DNA from: an uncultured Eubacteriales bacterium
GTDB lineage: Bacteria; Bacillota; Clostridia; Lachnospirales; Lachnospiraceae
Direction: 5' to 3'
Assembly: GCA_900313775.1 (NCBI GenBank)
Contig: OMSP01000021.1
Coordinates: forward strand, 1 to 12,011
Length of the DNA stretch: 12,011 nucleotides
Part shown: positions 1 through 7,593 of the stretch, piece after piece
Layout of the letters: every line of letters starts with the position of its first letter
Numbering within the stretch: the first letter of the stretch is position 1
The notes under the pieces: model-generated
Told to the model about the DNA's origin: nothing
The model's input: the letters and a program-made list of their open reading frames with translations, nothing else
The model's database searches: none
Program-made: the position numbers and the translations under genes

Positions 1-966
1 GGACATGATGTGTCACGTGCCGGAGAGATCGTCTCCGAGAGCGAGGAGAGTGTCACCGTCATCGATCAGGCCGGACGCGAGGTCACAGTTCCCCGCGGCG
101 TGGAGAGCATAGCGATGAGCTATCGGGTGGTCGCGCGCTTTGTCATCACGCTGGGCGACGGAGACAAGATACGGGGCATCGGCAAGACAGAGGAATTCCT
201 GTACACGCTGGCGCCGGCTCTGAAAGAGGCGGTCGATGTCGGAAAAGGCGTACCGGATCTGGAGCAGATCGCAGAACTGGCGCCGGATCTCTATCTGCAC
301 CGCGCCACTGATGTCGACGGACTGGAGGCCGTGCAGAAGCTTGGCATCCCGGCGATCGGACTTTCTTTCGAGACGCCGGAGGAGATGAAGACCGCGCTTA
401 CGATCCTCGGAGCAGTGCTGGACAAGAAAGAAAGAGCGGCGGAGCTGACCGACTATTACGATAAGAAGATCGAAGCCGACAGGGAAGAGGCGGAGGAGAT
501 CGCAGATAAGAAGACCGCGATCGTCATGGGGTCCCGTCTCGGGAAAGTGGCGGACGGCAGTATGCTTCAGAGCGAGATGATCGAACTGGCCGGCGGAGAG
601 AACGCTGCCGCTGACATCAAAGCTACTGAATTATGGCCGACAGCCGGCAGCGAGCAGATATTTGAATGGGATCCGGACTATATATTCATCACGGGCAGCG
701 AGGATGTCAATTACACGATCGATGAGTTGAAAAAAGACAAGGCATGGTCAGAGCTCAAGGCCGTGCAGGAGGATCATATTTATCTGATGCCGGCGGACAA
801 GGACTCCTGGGAGTTCCCGGGAGTAGTCAGTGTGCTCGGCATCGATTATATGAAGAGCAAGATGTATCCGGAACAGCTGTCAGAGGAACAGCTGCAGCAG
901 GCTGTCGATGAATTCTATCAGCTGTCTTACGGCAGGACATTCAGCCCGGACGAGATCGGATATTAG
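1..966 (+). CDS. ABC transporter substrate-binding protein, Fe3+-siderophore/cobalamin type (5' partial)
   Basis: The product is an extracytoplasmic binding protein of the BtuF/FepB/FhuD class (Peripla_BP_2 fold), which captures a metal chelate, heme or corrinoid and hands it to a membrane permease. The frame is open to base 1. The first possible start (GTG at 10) has no ribosome binding site and no signal peptide after it, so the real start and lipoprotein signal lie upstream. The visible part begins with an acidic linker and then the family's entry strand (VIDQAGREVTVP). It continues with the N-lobe segment PDLEQIAELAPDL, a long charged connecting helix around residues 140-165, and a C-lobe ending in PGVVSVLGIDYM. 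No permease or ATPase gene is in the window; they may lie upstream. The stop is 8 bases before the next gene's likely start, so the two are cotranscribed. The ligand cannot be read from sequence. The family call is firm. Confidence 0.88.
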   Translation, partial: GHDVSRAGEIVSESEESVTVIDQAGREVTVPRGVESIAMSYRVVARFVITLGDGDKIRGIGKTEEFLYTLAPALKEAVDVGKGVPDLEQIAELAPDLYLHRATDVDGLEAVQKLGIPAIGLSFETPEEMKTALTILGAVLDKKERAAELTDYYDKKIEADREEAEEIADKKTAIVMGSRLGKVADGSMLQSEMIELAGGENAAADIKATELWPTAGSEQIFEWDPDYIFITGSEDVNYTIDELKKDKAWSELKAVQEDHIYLMPADKDSWEFPGVVSVLGIDYMKSKMYPEQLSEEQLQQAVDEFYQLSYGRTFSPDEIGY

Positions 967-974
967 GAGTGGCA

Positions 975-2330
975 GTGAGAAACGGCAGACACAGACAACC
1001 GCATATCAGGATCCGTGTATTGGCACTGATGATCTCTGCACTGCTGGTCACAGGATTGGCCGCGCCGTTCGTTGCGGCAGGTGACGCCCAAGCCGCCGAA
1101 GCGGGGGCCGATCTGGAAGTCCGCGTCGGATATTTTGGCGATGACAAGGACTACAGGACCAAGGCGGTGTTATCGCGGGCGGATTTGGAATCCATGTCGG
1201 AGGGACCGTATGAATACAGCAATGTCACCAGAGTCGGCACGGTCATGGGTACCGTAGCGCGCGGGCCGTCCATCCTGAATATACTTGCCGCGGCAGGCAT
1301 CGACGCCGGCTCTGTGCAGACGATCAATCTGAGAACGACGGACGGAACAAAGGTCAACAACTGGTTCGTCTCCCTCAACATGGATCAGTGGGTCAATTCA
1401 ACACGGTATTTCTATCCGGAATTGAGAGCCAATTATGAGCGGGTGGAAAATGAGGACGGTACGGATAACGGAAAGGTGCTGCCTCTGCCCGGTTCACTGG
1501 CGGATCCGCAGACAGTACCTGCGATCCTCGCTATCGAAAGCTATACAACGAAGAATCCGGACGAGGTCATCGATCCTTCCATGATGGATGAGTCGGTCAG
1601 CTATCGGTTCTGCGCAGGTCAGACGCAGATGACGGAAGGTGAACTCTGCGGCGATGTCTCCTCGATGAATTCAGCCAAGTGGATCTTCGGCATCGATGTG
1701 ACTCTCTACGGATCGGCAGGAGATGCGACCGATCTGGAACTCTCATTGGACAAGACTGATCTGATAGTCGGGAGCAAGGCGCAGGTCAAGTATCAGGTCT
1801 ACGGGGTTGATCTGTTTGGGGACAAGGTCAATACCAAACTCAAATGGACAAGCAGTGATCCGTCCGTTGCCAAGGTCGATAAAAATGGTCTTGTGACCAT
1901 TTTGAAGAAAGGGAAAGTGACGATCACCGCCACGACGCAGAACGGTATCTCTCGTTCGGTGACGATCAACGCGACAGAAAAGAAGAAAAAAGAAGAGCAA
2001 AAGAAGCAAGAGCCTGCAAAGAAGCAGGAACAGAAAAAGCAACAAGAAAAGAAACAAGAAAACATAATAGTTTACCAACCTAAGCCTAAGGAGCAAGAAA
2101 AAAGCAAGACGGCTGAGGATGACAATAAGAAAGAAACCACATCCGGTCTGAGGGAGATCCTCCTCGAGGGTGACATGTATGACCGGGAGGAGATGGATCC
2201 TGAAGCTACCCCGCTGGATGCGCAGAAGCGTTCACCCATAGCCGGGACGGTTGCAATGTGCGGATGTGGTATGTGTGCGGCTGTCGGAGGTATCGGCCGC
2301 CTGATCAAGTATTTGAAGGAGGTATTGTGA
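975..2330 (+). CDS. Secreted, C-terminally anchored protein: sulfite-oxidase-like domain, Big2 domain, K/E/Q/P linker
   Basis: The 451-residue product has no assigned function. I chose the GTG at 975 because AGGAG (965-969) lies 5 bases before it; the in-frame GTG at 969 overlaps that site. Residues 1-41 form a signal peptide with a basic start and an AQA-type cleavage site. Residues 48-247 resemble the sulfite-oxidase (molybdopterin-binding) fold, with GPSILNILAAAGID, RYFYPE and RFCAGQ matching motifs in other secreted proteins here. Residues about 254-334 are a bacterial Ig-like Big2 domain (WTSSDPSVAKVDKNGLVT). Residues 335-388 are a Lys/Glu/Gln linker with QPKPKEQEK. Residues about 421-444 form a Gly- and Cys-rich helix (CGCGMC) followed by RLIKYLK, read as a C-terminal membrane anchor. 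The gene overlaps the ExbB-like gene by one base. A TonB-like transducer in reverse domain order is my inference. Confidence 0.8.
   Translation: MRNGRHRQPHIRIRVLALMISALLVTGLAAPFVAAGDAQAAEAGADLEVRVGYFGDDKDYRTKAVLSRADLESMSEGPYEYSNVTRVGTVMGTVARGPSILNILAAAGIDAGSVQTINLRTTDGTKVNNWFVSLNMDQWVNSTRYFYPELRANYERVENEDGTDNGKVLPLPGSLADPQTVPAILAIESYTTKNPDEVIDPSMMDESVSYRFCAGQTQMTEGELCGDVSSMNSAKWIFGIDVTLYGSAGDATDLELSLDKTDLIVGSKAQVKYQVYGVDLFGDKVNTKLKWTSSDPSVAKVDKNGLVTILKKGKVTITATTQNGISRSVTINATEKKKKEEQKKQEPAKKQEQKKQQEKKQENIIVYQPKPKEQEKSKTAEDDNKKETTSGLREILLEGDMYDREEMDPEATPLDAQKRSPIAGTVAMCGCGMCAAVGGIGRLIKYLKEVL
1975..2063 (+). repeat. Purine-rich low-complexity tract encoding the K/E/Q linker
   Basis: This stretch is almost entirely A and G with scattered C. 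It encodes alternating Lys, Glu and Gln residues between the Big2 domain and the C-terminal anchor of the surrounding gene. It has no exact repeat unit, so it is biased composition rather than a tandem array. It also creates spurious Leu/Phe-rich frames on the other strand. Confidence 0.7.
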
Positions 2331-2986
2331 TGCCAAGCGTGATCAACCTATCAGAAATCGTCAAAGATGTGCTCAGAACGATCACATCTTCTCTGCAGAT
2401 TCCGACCATCATTATCCTGCTGCTGCTCATAGCATCGGCAGTCGTGATGATCGGAAGCATCATCGTGGAGATCTTCACGGACAGGATGCGCCTGAAAGCC
2501 AAGATCCCGAAGGTGATCGACGACATTCAGGGGATGAACAGAGATCAGCTGCTTGCCTATATCGATCGCTGCGGTCTGCTCAAGCGTCAGAAGAGAGCGC
2601 TGCGCGAGCTGATCACACGGGAAGATCTCCCGGACAACAGCCGGGAGGCGTTGGCGCGCGAGCTTCTCTTTGAGGAGCAGAACCATTATGAGAAGCTGAC
2701 CAGATTTACCGATGTCATAGCGCGTATTGCACCGATGTTCGGTCTGATGGGAACGCTGATCCCGCTGGGCCCAGGTCTGATCGGTCTGGGGCAGGGTGAT
2801 ACGAAAACGCTGTCCGAGTCGCTGCTGATTGCATTTGACACGACAGTCGCCGGTCTGGTCAGCGGCGCTGTGGCATTTGTGATCTCGGCGATCCGTAAGA
2901 GCTGGTATGAGAAATATGTCGTCGGTCTGGAGACGATCATGGAGTGCATCCTGGATGTGCAGGACGGAGACTTGATGAAGCGCTGA
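2330..2986 (+). CDS. MotA/TolQ/ExbB-family proton-channel protein
   Basis: This 218-residue membrane protein belongs to the family whose pentamers conduct protons to drive TonB, Tol or flagellar work. The ATG at 2330 follows AAGGAGG (2316-2322) by 7 bases and overlaps the previous stop codon in a TGATG junction, which implies translational coupling. Helix 1 spans about residues 24-48. A cytoplasmic helical region follows (49-128), then helix 2 (about 133-155, APMFGLMGTLIPLGPGL) and helix 3 (about 166-188, AFDTTVAGLVSG). The Thr in helix 2 (T142) and the TT pair in helix 3 (T171, T172) fall where ExbB and TolQ carry the conserved threonines lining the channel. The ExbD-like partner is 23 bases downstream. 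Three helices with one cytoplasmic domain fits ExbB/TolQ rather than four-helix MotA. The family call is secure; what it energises is unknown. Confidence 0.92.
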   Translation: MPSVINLSEIVKDVLRTITSSLQIPTIIILLLLIASAVVMIGSIIVEIFTDRMRLKAKIPKVIDDIQGMNRDQLLAYIDRCGLLKRQKRALRELITREDLPDNSREALARELLFEEQNHYEKLTRFTDVIARIAPMFGLMGTLIPLGPGLIGLGQGDTKTLSESLLIAFDTTVAGLVSGAVAFVISAIRKSWYEKYVVGLETIMECILDVQDGDLMKR

Positions 2987-3009
2987 AATAAACAGCAGGA
3001 GAATAAATT

Positions 3010-3312
3010 ATGCGTATTAACAAGGAGAGCAGAAGGCTGCGCGTCAACCGCAAGCCGACTGAAGATATCAATCCGATGGAGAGCGTCGCCAACCTGGCCG
3101 ATGTCATGCTGGTCTTTGCCTGCGGTCTTCTGATTGCGTTGATAGCCGCATGGAATGTCGATGTAACGAAGACGCCGTATAAAGTGACGGATATAAAGGA
3201 AGGCGCAGGGCAGCATGAGGAGGTCAAGGTGGAAGACCTGCAGGAGATGGGGCATGTGTACAAAGACCCGGAGACCGGGAAGATGTATGTGATCGAAGAC
3301 GAGGAGCCGTAA
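3010..3312 (+). CDS. DUF2149-type ExbD/TolR-like protein
   Basis: A 100-residue protein with one transmembrane helix (about residues 29-50), a short basic cytoplasmic N-terminus and a short acidic external tail. The start of the helix reads NLADVMLVF. This lines up with the IDVMLV signature of ExbD and TolR, where the Asp (here D31) is the proton-carrying residue inside the ExbB/TolQ channel. The external part (about 50 residues, DPETGKMYVIED) is much shorter than the usual ExbD periplasmic domain, so it is a minimal version. I recall DUF2149 proteins beside ExbB-like genes in methanogens and clostridia, which fits this neighbourhood. AGGAG at 2997-3001 precedes the ATG by 8 bases. The stop codon shares one base with the next ATG. 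The ExbD-like assignment rests on motif, topology and context; the DUF name is from memory. Confidence 0.85.
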   Translation: MRINKESRRLRVNRKPTEDINPMESVANLADVMLVFACGLLIALIAAWNVDVTKTPYKVTDIKEGAGQHEEVKVEDLQEMGHVYKDPETGKMYVIEDEEP

Positions 3313-3866
3313 TGACAGAGGCTCGAGGACAAATGAGCGCTGGAATTCAGCGGCCGTTGCGATCTTGCGGACAGAGGACTGCAATCAGAGCGGTGATCCT
3401 TTCTGCTTTGATCTGCGGACTGCTCCTGTGCTTCTGTGCCTGCGGCAAGCCGGATGATATCGATATCAGCGCTTATGCGGATCAGACGATACAGATCATA
3501 GGTGCGTCGGACGAGCCTGTAGAGATCTCTGTTGTCGACCTCAAAGAGATGGAATGTGAGACGATCAAGACACACAGTACGAGTGATAAGATCGGCGATG
3601 TGCGCGCGACAGGTCCGTGGCTTGACACAGTGCTCGCGCCGTACGGAGTGAAGCAGGAGGACTGCTCCAAGATCATCATTACCGGGGCGGATGAGTACGA
3701 CACGAAGCTGCTTCAGGATTATTTAAAAGGACACCCGATCATGCTGGCTTACGGCATTGACGGAGAGCCTTTGGAGGAGGATGCCATACCCTGCCGGATC
3801 ATCATCCGGTACTCTGATTCTGCGTACTGGGTGAGGCAGGTGACCAGGATAGAACTGGTACATTAA
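3312..3866 (+). CDS. Lipoprotein with a sulfite-oxidase-like (molybdopterin-binding fold) domain
   Basis: A 184-residue exported protein and the last gene of the ExbB/ExbD-like operon; its ATG overlaps the previous stop (TAATG). A second in-frame ATG at 3333 also has a purine-rich site before it, so the start is uncertain by 7 residues. A basic N-terminus leads into a hydrophobic segment (27-43) and a degenerate lipobox FCAC, with C44 the likely lipidated residue. Residues about 58-184 match the sulfite-oxidase fold: VDLKEM, then GPWLDTVLAPYGV, then HPIMLAYGIDGEPL, then WVRQVTRIEL at the end. The Cys that ligates molybdenum in true sulfite oxidases has no counterpart; that region reads KTHSTSD. 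The domain is therefore probably a binding module rather than an enzyme (inference). Its role in the transducer complex is unknown. Confidence 0.82.
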   Translation: MTEARGQMSAGIQRPLRSCGQRTAIRAVILSALICGLLLCFCACGKPDDIDISAYADQTIQIIGASDEPVEISVVDLKEMECETIKTHSTSDKIGDVRATGPWLDTVLAPYGVKQEDCSKIIITGADEYDTKLLQDYLKGHPIMLAYGIDGEPLEEDAIPCRIIIRYSDSAYWVRQVTRIELVH

Positions 3867-3880
3867 ATACTTAATAAATG

Positions 3881-3909
3881 TTGCTTTAACAACAGAATAA
3901 TAGTATTAT
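3881..3909 (+). promoter_or_regulatory. Predicted sigma-A promoter for the leader RNA and secreted-protein operon
   Basis: A weak -35 TTGCTT (3881-3886) and a good -10 TATTAT (3904-3909, 5 of 6 consensus bases) are separated by exactly 17 bases in an AT-rich stretch. Transcription would start near 3916, just before the first leader hairpin. No convincing terminator separates it from the upstream operon (only a 4-bp GTTG/CAAC stem at 3880-3893), so some readthrough from region 1 is possible. Confidence 0.55.
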
Positions 3910-3915
3910 TTGTAT

Positions 3916-4115
3916 AGGAATGAGAAGCTTTGAATCTTTGGTTGACGAGCCAATCTCAAAGCCGGAAATAGAAAGCAGAATATGACCATTGCAGTTTTGG
4001 ACGGGGTGGACGAGCCTCTTTCAGGATTGAATTGGGCATAAGGTTTTTCCTTGTGCCTTTTTTAATTGCTGAGAGAGGTTTTTTATTCTGTCAACAGGAT
4101 CACCGGGAGGGAAAC
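3916..4115 (+). ncRNA. Candidate cis-regulatory leader RNA (riboswitch or attenuator, unidentified class)
   Basis: The roughly 200-nt untranslated leader contains two hairpins with nearly identical cores. Hairpin 1 has a perfect 7-bp outer stem GCTTTGA/TCAAAGC (3927-3933 with 3956-3962), an internal loop, and an inner stem TTGGTT/AGCCAA closing loop GACG (3938-3953). Hairpin 2 repeats the core with GGGGT/GCCTC arms (4003-4018), again presenting GACG. The shared core is GGTKGACGAGCC at 3940-3951 and 4005-4016. An intrinsic terminator follows, then the ribosome binding site GGGAGG (4105-4110). I could not match it to riboswitch classes I know: the c-di-GMP, guanidine-II (mini-ykkC), cobalamin and T-box signatures are absent or only superficially similar. 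The structure is hand-drawn and the ligand unknown. Confidence 0.55.
4035..4063 (+). terminator. Intrinsic terminator in the leader (attenuator)
   Basis: GGCATAAGG (4035-4043) pairs with CCTTGTGCC (4049-4057) over 9 bp with one G-T pair. The loop is five T's, and six T's follow (4058-4063). It lies between the predicted promoter and the first gene, 53 bases before the start codon, so unless something prevents its folding it would stop transcription before the operon. ATTGG just upstream (4031-4035) can pair with CCAAT in hairpin 1 (3950-3954), a possible but weak switching contact. Confidence 0.8.
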
Positions 4116-5528
4116 ATGTTCTCGAAAATGAAAAAACCAACCAGACATATCTTGACGGCGCTGAGCCTCTGCCTGACGCTGGCCCTTGTCATGGAGATGG
4201 CACCGGTCCGGGCTGATGAGGCTTTCGATCAGAAAGTTGCGGCGAACGGTACCAATTTTGTCAAACTCTCCGATGACGAGAAGACGGACTTCCTGCTGTT
4301 CGGGTCGAATGCAAAGTATGCTGACGGCATGCAGGGACGCTGGAAGATGCTGACCAAGGCACAGGTGCAGTCGGTGAAGAGTAACACATCGGCAACGGCA
4401 GTATTCGGAGATTTCGGCTACTCATTATGGTCTTCGAATCAGAATTTTTCAACATATAAAGATGGGGAGCTTCTTTTCGATAAGGGAATCAGCGGTATTG
4501 ATCTTAAATTGCTGGCTATGGGATATGGCATCAAATGGAACAATACTAATACAAAGACGCAGTTGACTGCTATTGACAAGACAGGCGCAAAAGCCCGCAC
4601 GACCAGCCATGCTTTTGAAAACTCTCATTACTACTTCTCAGATATCGATGATGAAGGAGAAGAGGTTGAGCCGTTATTGAAAGTAAAAGATGGAACATTT
4701 TCGCTGCGCGTCGGACAGGAAAAGGCAACACAGACGACTTCTCATCAATGGAAGAATGATATCAAGGCTTTGCAGATTGATACTGTAACCACGGCAACGC
4801 AGAAGCCGGATGTTGTGTTTGATGTAGTAGATGGCAACACACAAGAAGAATATGTCCTCAGCGATATCGTGGACGCCGGACAGTACAGGGCTGAGTTTGC
4901 TTATTACAATAGCTCCAATGAGCCGGTAACAGCGGAAGTGGAAGGTGTTAAATTGTCGGATGTTCTGGCGAAGCGCAAGATCAGTCTGGCGAGTGGTGAC
5001 ACGATCTATGCTGTGGATGACCGGGGAACAAAGACACAGCTTAAGAGCAGTCCGAGCAATTATTTATTGGCATATCAGGGCGCGACACAAACGGAGGGCT
5101 CTGCTCCGGAGGAGCTGACAAGCAACAGTGAGTTCTGTCTGTTTGGACCGGGAAGTACTGAAGCTGCCGTCAGGATGAATAATATTTACAGTGTAACGAT
5201 CACCAGGAAGGTGACACCGGCGCCTGCGCCTGCACAAGTGACCAAGCCAAAGTCGACCAAAATACTCAAACTGACGAAGAAGAAAAGGACGATTACCGTT
5301 AAATGGAAAAAGATCTCCGGAGTGAACGGCTATCAGATCAGTATGGCCACCAAGAAAAAAGGAAAGTACAAGGTCATTAAAACAGTAACCAAAGCAGGAA
5401 CTGTTAAATACACAAAGAAAAAGTTGAAAAAAGGGAAAAAATATTTCTTCAGAGTACGTACATACAAAACTGTCAACGGAAAGAAATACTTTAGCTCATG
5501 GTCAGCTATTAAGTATAAAAAGCTTTGA
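4116..5528 (+). CDS. Secreted protein with two sulfite-oxidase-like domains and a lysine-rich FN3 tail
   Basis: A 470-residue exported protein of unknown function. I use the ATG at 4116, preceded by GGGAGG 5 bases upstream and followed by a signal peptide (residues 1-33, VRA cleavage). The frame extends back to a TTG at 4032, but that lies inside the leader terminator. Residues about 70-225 look like one sulfite-oxidase-like domain (ISGIDLKLLAMGYGI, HYYFSD, LRVGQ). Residues about 231-363 look like a second (EGVKLSDVLAKRKI, NYLLAYQG). After a Pro-Ala spacer (TPAPAPAQ, 367-374), residues about 380-470 form a fibronectin type III domain: TITVKWKKISGVNGYQI, KKYFFRVRTY, and SSWS near the end. The tail is very lysine-rich and there is no LPXTG signal, so wall retention may be by charge (inference). 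The first sulfite-oxidase-like domain is the more diverged and less certain. Confidence 0.75.
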   Translation: MFSKMKKPTRHILTALSLCLTLALVMEMAPVRADEAFDQKVAANGTNFVKLSDDEKTDFLLFGSNAKYADGMQGRWKMLTKAQVQSVKSNTSATAVFGDFGYSLWSSNQNFSTYKDGELLFDKGISGIDLKLLAMGYGIKWNNTNTKTQLTAIDKTGAKARTTSHAFENSHYYFSDIDDEGEEVEPLLKVKDGTFSLRVGQEKATQTTSHQWKNDIKALQIDTVTTATQKPDVVFDVVDGNTQEEYVLSDIVDAGQYRAEFAYYNSSNEPVTAEVEGVKLSDVLAKRKISLASGDTIYAVDDRGTKTQLKSSPSNYLLAYQGATQTEGSAPEELTSNSEFCLFGPGSTEAAVRMNNIYSVTITRKVTPAPAPAQVTKPKSTKILKLTKKKRTITVKWKKISGVNGYQISMATKKKGKYKVIKTVTKAGTVKYTKKKLKKGKKYFFRVRTYKTVNGKKYFSSWSAIKYKKL

Positions 5529-5577
5529 TCACAATAATAGTTTACAAATGTTGAAAGCATTAGAAGGAGGATATTAT

Positions 5578-7578
5578 ATGAAAGCGAAGAAGGTAACCGG
5601 TAAGCTTTTGTCACTGCTTGTGGCGGTGCTGATGGTATTGACTCTCATGCCGTCCGTAGCATTGGCTGCAGAGTCGACTGAGTTGGACTTCAAATGGGAC
5701 AAGATGAAGATTGAAGAAAACAGTGATACAATCCCCGTTGAAGCCGGAGGCGAAGCCGGAACGATAGCTGTTGTAGCCAATGGTGACAACAATAAAGTGA
5801 CAATTAACAACTCGGATTCTTCCGTTGCCGAAATTGGAGAAGGAAAGTGGAAAAGCGGAATGCAAGCCTGGGCATATGATGTTATCGGCAAAAAAGAGGG
5901 CGAAACAACAGTCACAGTGGCAGCTGAAGACAATCCCAGTGTAAGCAGGACATTTACTGTTGTTGTCACTGCTCCGGCTATTTCCATTGACTTCAAAGAA
6001 GGCAAAAAAGGCGTCAAGACTGCTGTCGGTGCTGAAAAGGGAGGACTTCTTGTAGTGAAAGCAGTCAGTAATACAGACGAGCCGATTGCTGATGACAGCG
6101 TCACTTGTGAATCCCAGGACGAGAGTGTGGCTACCGTCTCAGGGGGAAGTAAGGTAACTAAAGAATCAAGTCCATATTATGACTATTACAAATTCAGTAT
6201 TGATGGTGTGGCAAAGGGAGAAACTAAGATCAGGATTTCTTCTAATCAGAACAGTACTATTGTTAAATTCGTGGACGTCACAGTAGTTGATGATCTCCTG
6301 ACTGTCAAGGTCGGAGATACTACGACATCCTTCAAGGTTGACGACCCTCTCTGGGATCAAGCAGAGACGATTCCCGTATGGGCAGGACGAAATCATTCTT
6401 TTACCTATGAAGAGTCTTCTGAACCAGCTGTAGGTCCCGAGCTTGAGACGATTCTTGCTGCCTCTGGTGTAGAAGTGTCTTCGCTTGACGATGACCAGTT
6501 GATTTATTTCCTGCCTTCTGACGGAAATAAATACGAGGCATACTTTACGGTCAAGGAACTTCTGCGTGACAAGAGGTACTATTTCCCGAATTCTGAAGAC
6601 CTGACGGAAGGAGCTATGGCAACTGAGGCACAATTGGCAGATGCTGTTGAGATTCCAACAATCATCTGTTCAATGGACAATTCAAGTGGAAGGCTCGTTT
6701 TCGGCCAGGTTGCGCCAAATGAGAGAACCAAATCAGTATCACTTAAAAACATGTCTACGGGAGGAACCATCGAAGTTCTTGATGAAAAGGCACAGTCGTT
6801 TGCTTGTGATGTCAAGGCTGACAAAGCATCAGGCAGTACCATTGAACCCGGGACAGAAATCAAGCTCAGCTCAGCTTCTATTCTGACAACAGATATCTAT
6901 TATACGACTGATGGTTCAAATCCGTCGAGAAATACTGCACTGTATAACTACAGAACTAAAGAAATGAGTGATGAACCTGACGGAGGGCTGAAGAACGCTA
7001 TTATCAAAGCTCCGTCTACCGAAGGAGCGTTTACTCTCAAAGTCATGCAGGCAGCTTATGGCAAATTGGACAGCAATGTCGTCACTTTTAATTATACAGT
7101 CAAGAAAGCTGAAACGACTCCGGCAGTCCAGAAGGGCGCAACTTATACCGTGTCCGGACAGTCTGTCAAAGTGACAAAAGCCGCGACAGCCACATCCAAC
7201 GGCGCGGTGACATTTACTAAAGCCAAGAATGCAAAGAGCGTGGTCATTCCGAAGACAGTCAAGCTTGCGGACGGAAAGGTTTATAATGTTACTACAGTCG
7301 GTGCCAAGGCATTTACCGGAAAGAAGATCCGCAAAGTCACAGTTGGTGCCAATGTCAGCAAGCTTGCCAAGTATGCTCTCAAGGGCAGCAAGGCCACGAA
7401 GCTTGTCGTGAAGACCAAGAAACTCAAGAAGTCCTCAGTCAAGGGGAGCCTCAAGGGATCCAAGGTCAAGACAGTGCAGGTCAAGGTTGGTAAGAAAAAG
7501 GTTAACAAGAAATATATCAAGAAGTATAAGAAAATCTTCACTAAGAAGAATGCTGGAAAGAGAGTTGCTGTCAAGTAA
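5578..7578 (+). CDS. Large secreted multidomain protein: Ig-like, sulfite-oxidase-like, chitobiase-C-like and BspA-like repeats
   Basis: A 666-residue exported protein. The ATG at 5578 has an ideal AAGGAGG (5564-5570) 7 bases upstream and starts a clear signal peptide (residues 1-30, ALA cleavage). Residues about 50-132 and 137-237 are two Ig-like (Big-type) domains. Residues about 240-400 are a sulfite-oxidase-like domain with GPELETILAASGV, RYYFPN and VFGQVAPNE. Residues about 415-508 resemble the chitobiase/beta-hexosaminidase C-terminal module (IYYTTDGSNPS, IIKAPSTEG). Residues 523-666 are Lys-rich repeats of the BspA-like LRR_5 kind (LADGKVYNVTTVGAKAFTG). No catalytic residues or sorting signal are visible, so it reads as a surface binding or scaffold protein. 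It lies 49 bases after the FN3 protein gene with no terminator between, and its downstream neighbour is a paralogue. Confidence 0.78.
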   Translation: MKAKKVTGKLLSLLVAVLMVLTLMPSVALAAESTELDFKWDKMKIEENSDTIPVEAGGEAGTIAVVANGDNNKVTINNSDSSVAEIGEGKWKSGMQAWAYDVIGKKEGETTVTVAAEDNPSVSRTFTVVVTAPAISIDFKEGKKGVKTAVGAEKGGLLVVKAVSNTDEPIADDSVTCESQDESVATVSGGSKVTKESSPYYDYYKFSIDGVAKGETKIRISSNQNSTIVKFVDVTVVDDLLTVKVGDTTTSFKVDDPLWDQAETIPVWAGRNHSFTYEESSEPAVGPELETILAASGVEVSSLDDDQLIYFLPSDGNKYEAYFTVKELLRDKRYYFPNSEDLTEGAMATEAQLADAVEIPTIICSMDNSSGRLVFGQVAPNERTKSVSLKNMSTGGTIEVLDEKAQSFACDVKADKASGSTIEPGTEIKLSSASILTTDIYYTTDGSNPSRNTALYNYRTKEMSDEPDGGLKNAIIKAPSTEGAFTLKVMQAAYGKLDSNVVTFNYTVKKAETTPAVQKGATYTVSGQSVKVTKAATATSNGAVTFTKAKNAKSVVIPKTVKLADGKVYNVTTVGAKAFTGKKIRKVTVGANVSKLAKYALKGSKATKLVVKTKKLKKSSVKGSLKGSKVKTVQVKVGKKKVNKKYIKKYKKIFTKKNAGKRVAVK

Positions 7579-7593
7579 GGAAACTGATTTGAC

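Noticed and set aside
2258..2329. Upstream extension of the ExbB-like protein to an ATG at 2258
   Set aside because: It lies within the preceding gene and lacks a ribosome binding site, while AAGGAGG sits 7 bases before the ATG at 2330.
3949..3997. Resemblance of CAAAGCC...CCATTGCA to a c-di-GMP-I riboswitch
   Set aside because: The tetraloop-receptor part GGCAAACC and the GACGCAAAGCC context are absent, and the fold does not match.
4001..4020. Resemblance of GGGGTGGACGAG to the T-box core AGGGTGGNACCGCG
   Set aside because: The ACCGCG part is missing, the leader is too short for a T-box specifier stem, the same core occurs in hairpin 1, and the downstream genes are not amino-acid related.
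4032..4115. In-frame upstream extension of the FN3 protein to a TTG start
   Set aside because: It lies inside the intrinsic terminator, lacks a ribosome binding site, and would bury the clear signal peptide that starts at 4116.
2064..5545. Shared 12-mer ATAATAGTTTAC at 2064-2075 and 5534-5545
   Set aside because: A few 12-base matches are expected by chance in 12 kb, and one copy is inside a coding region.
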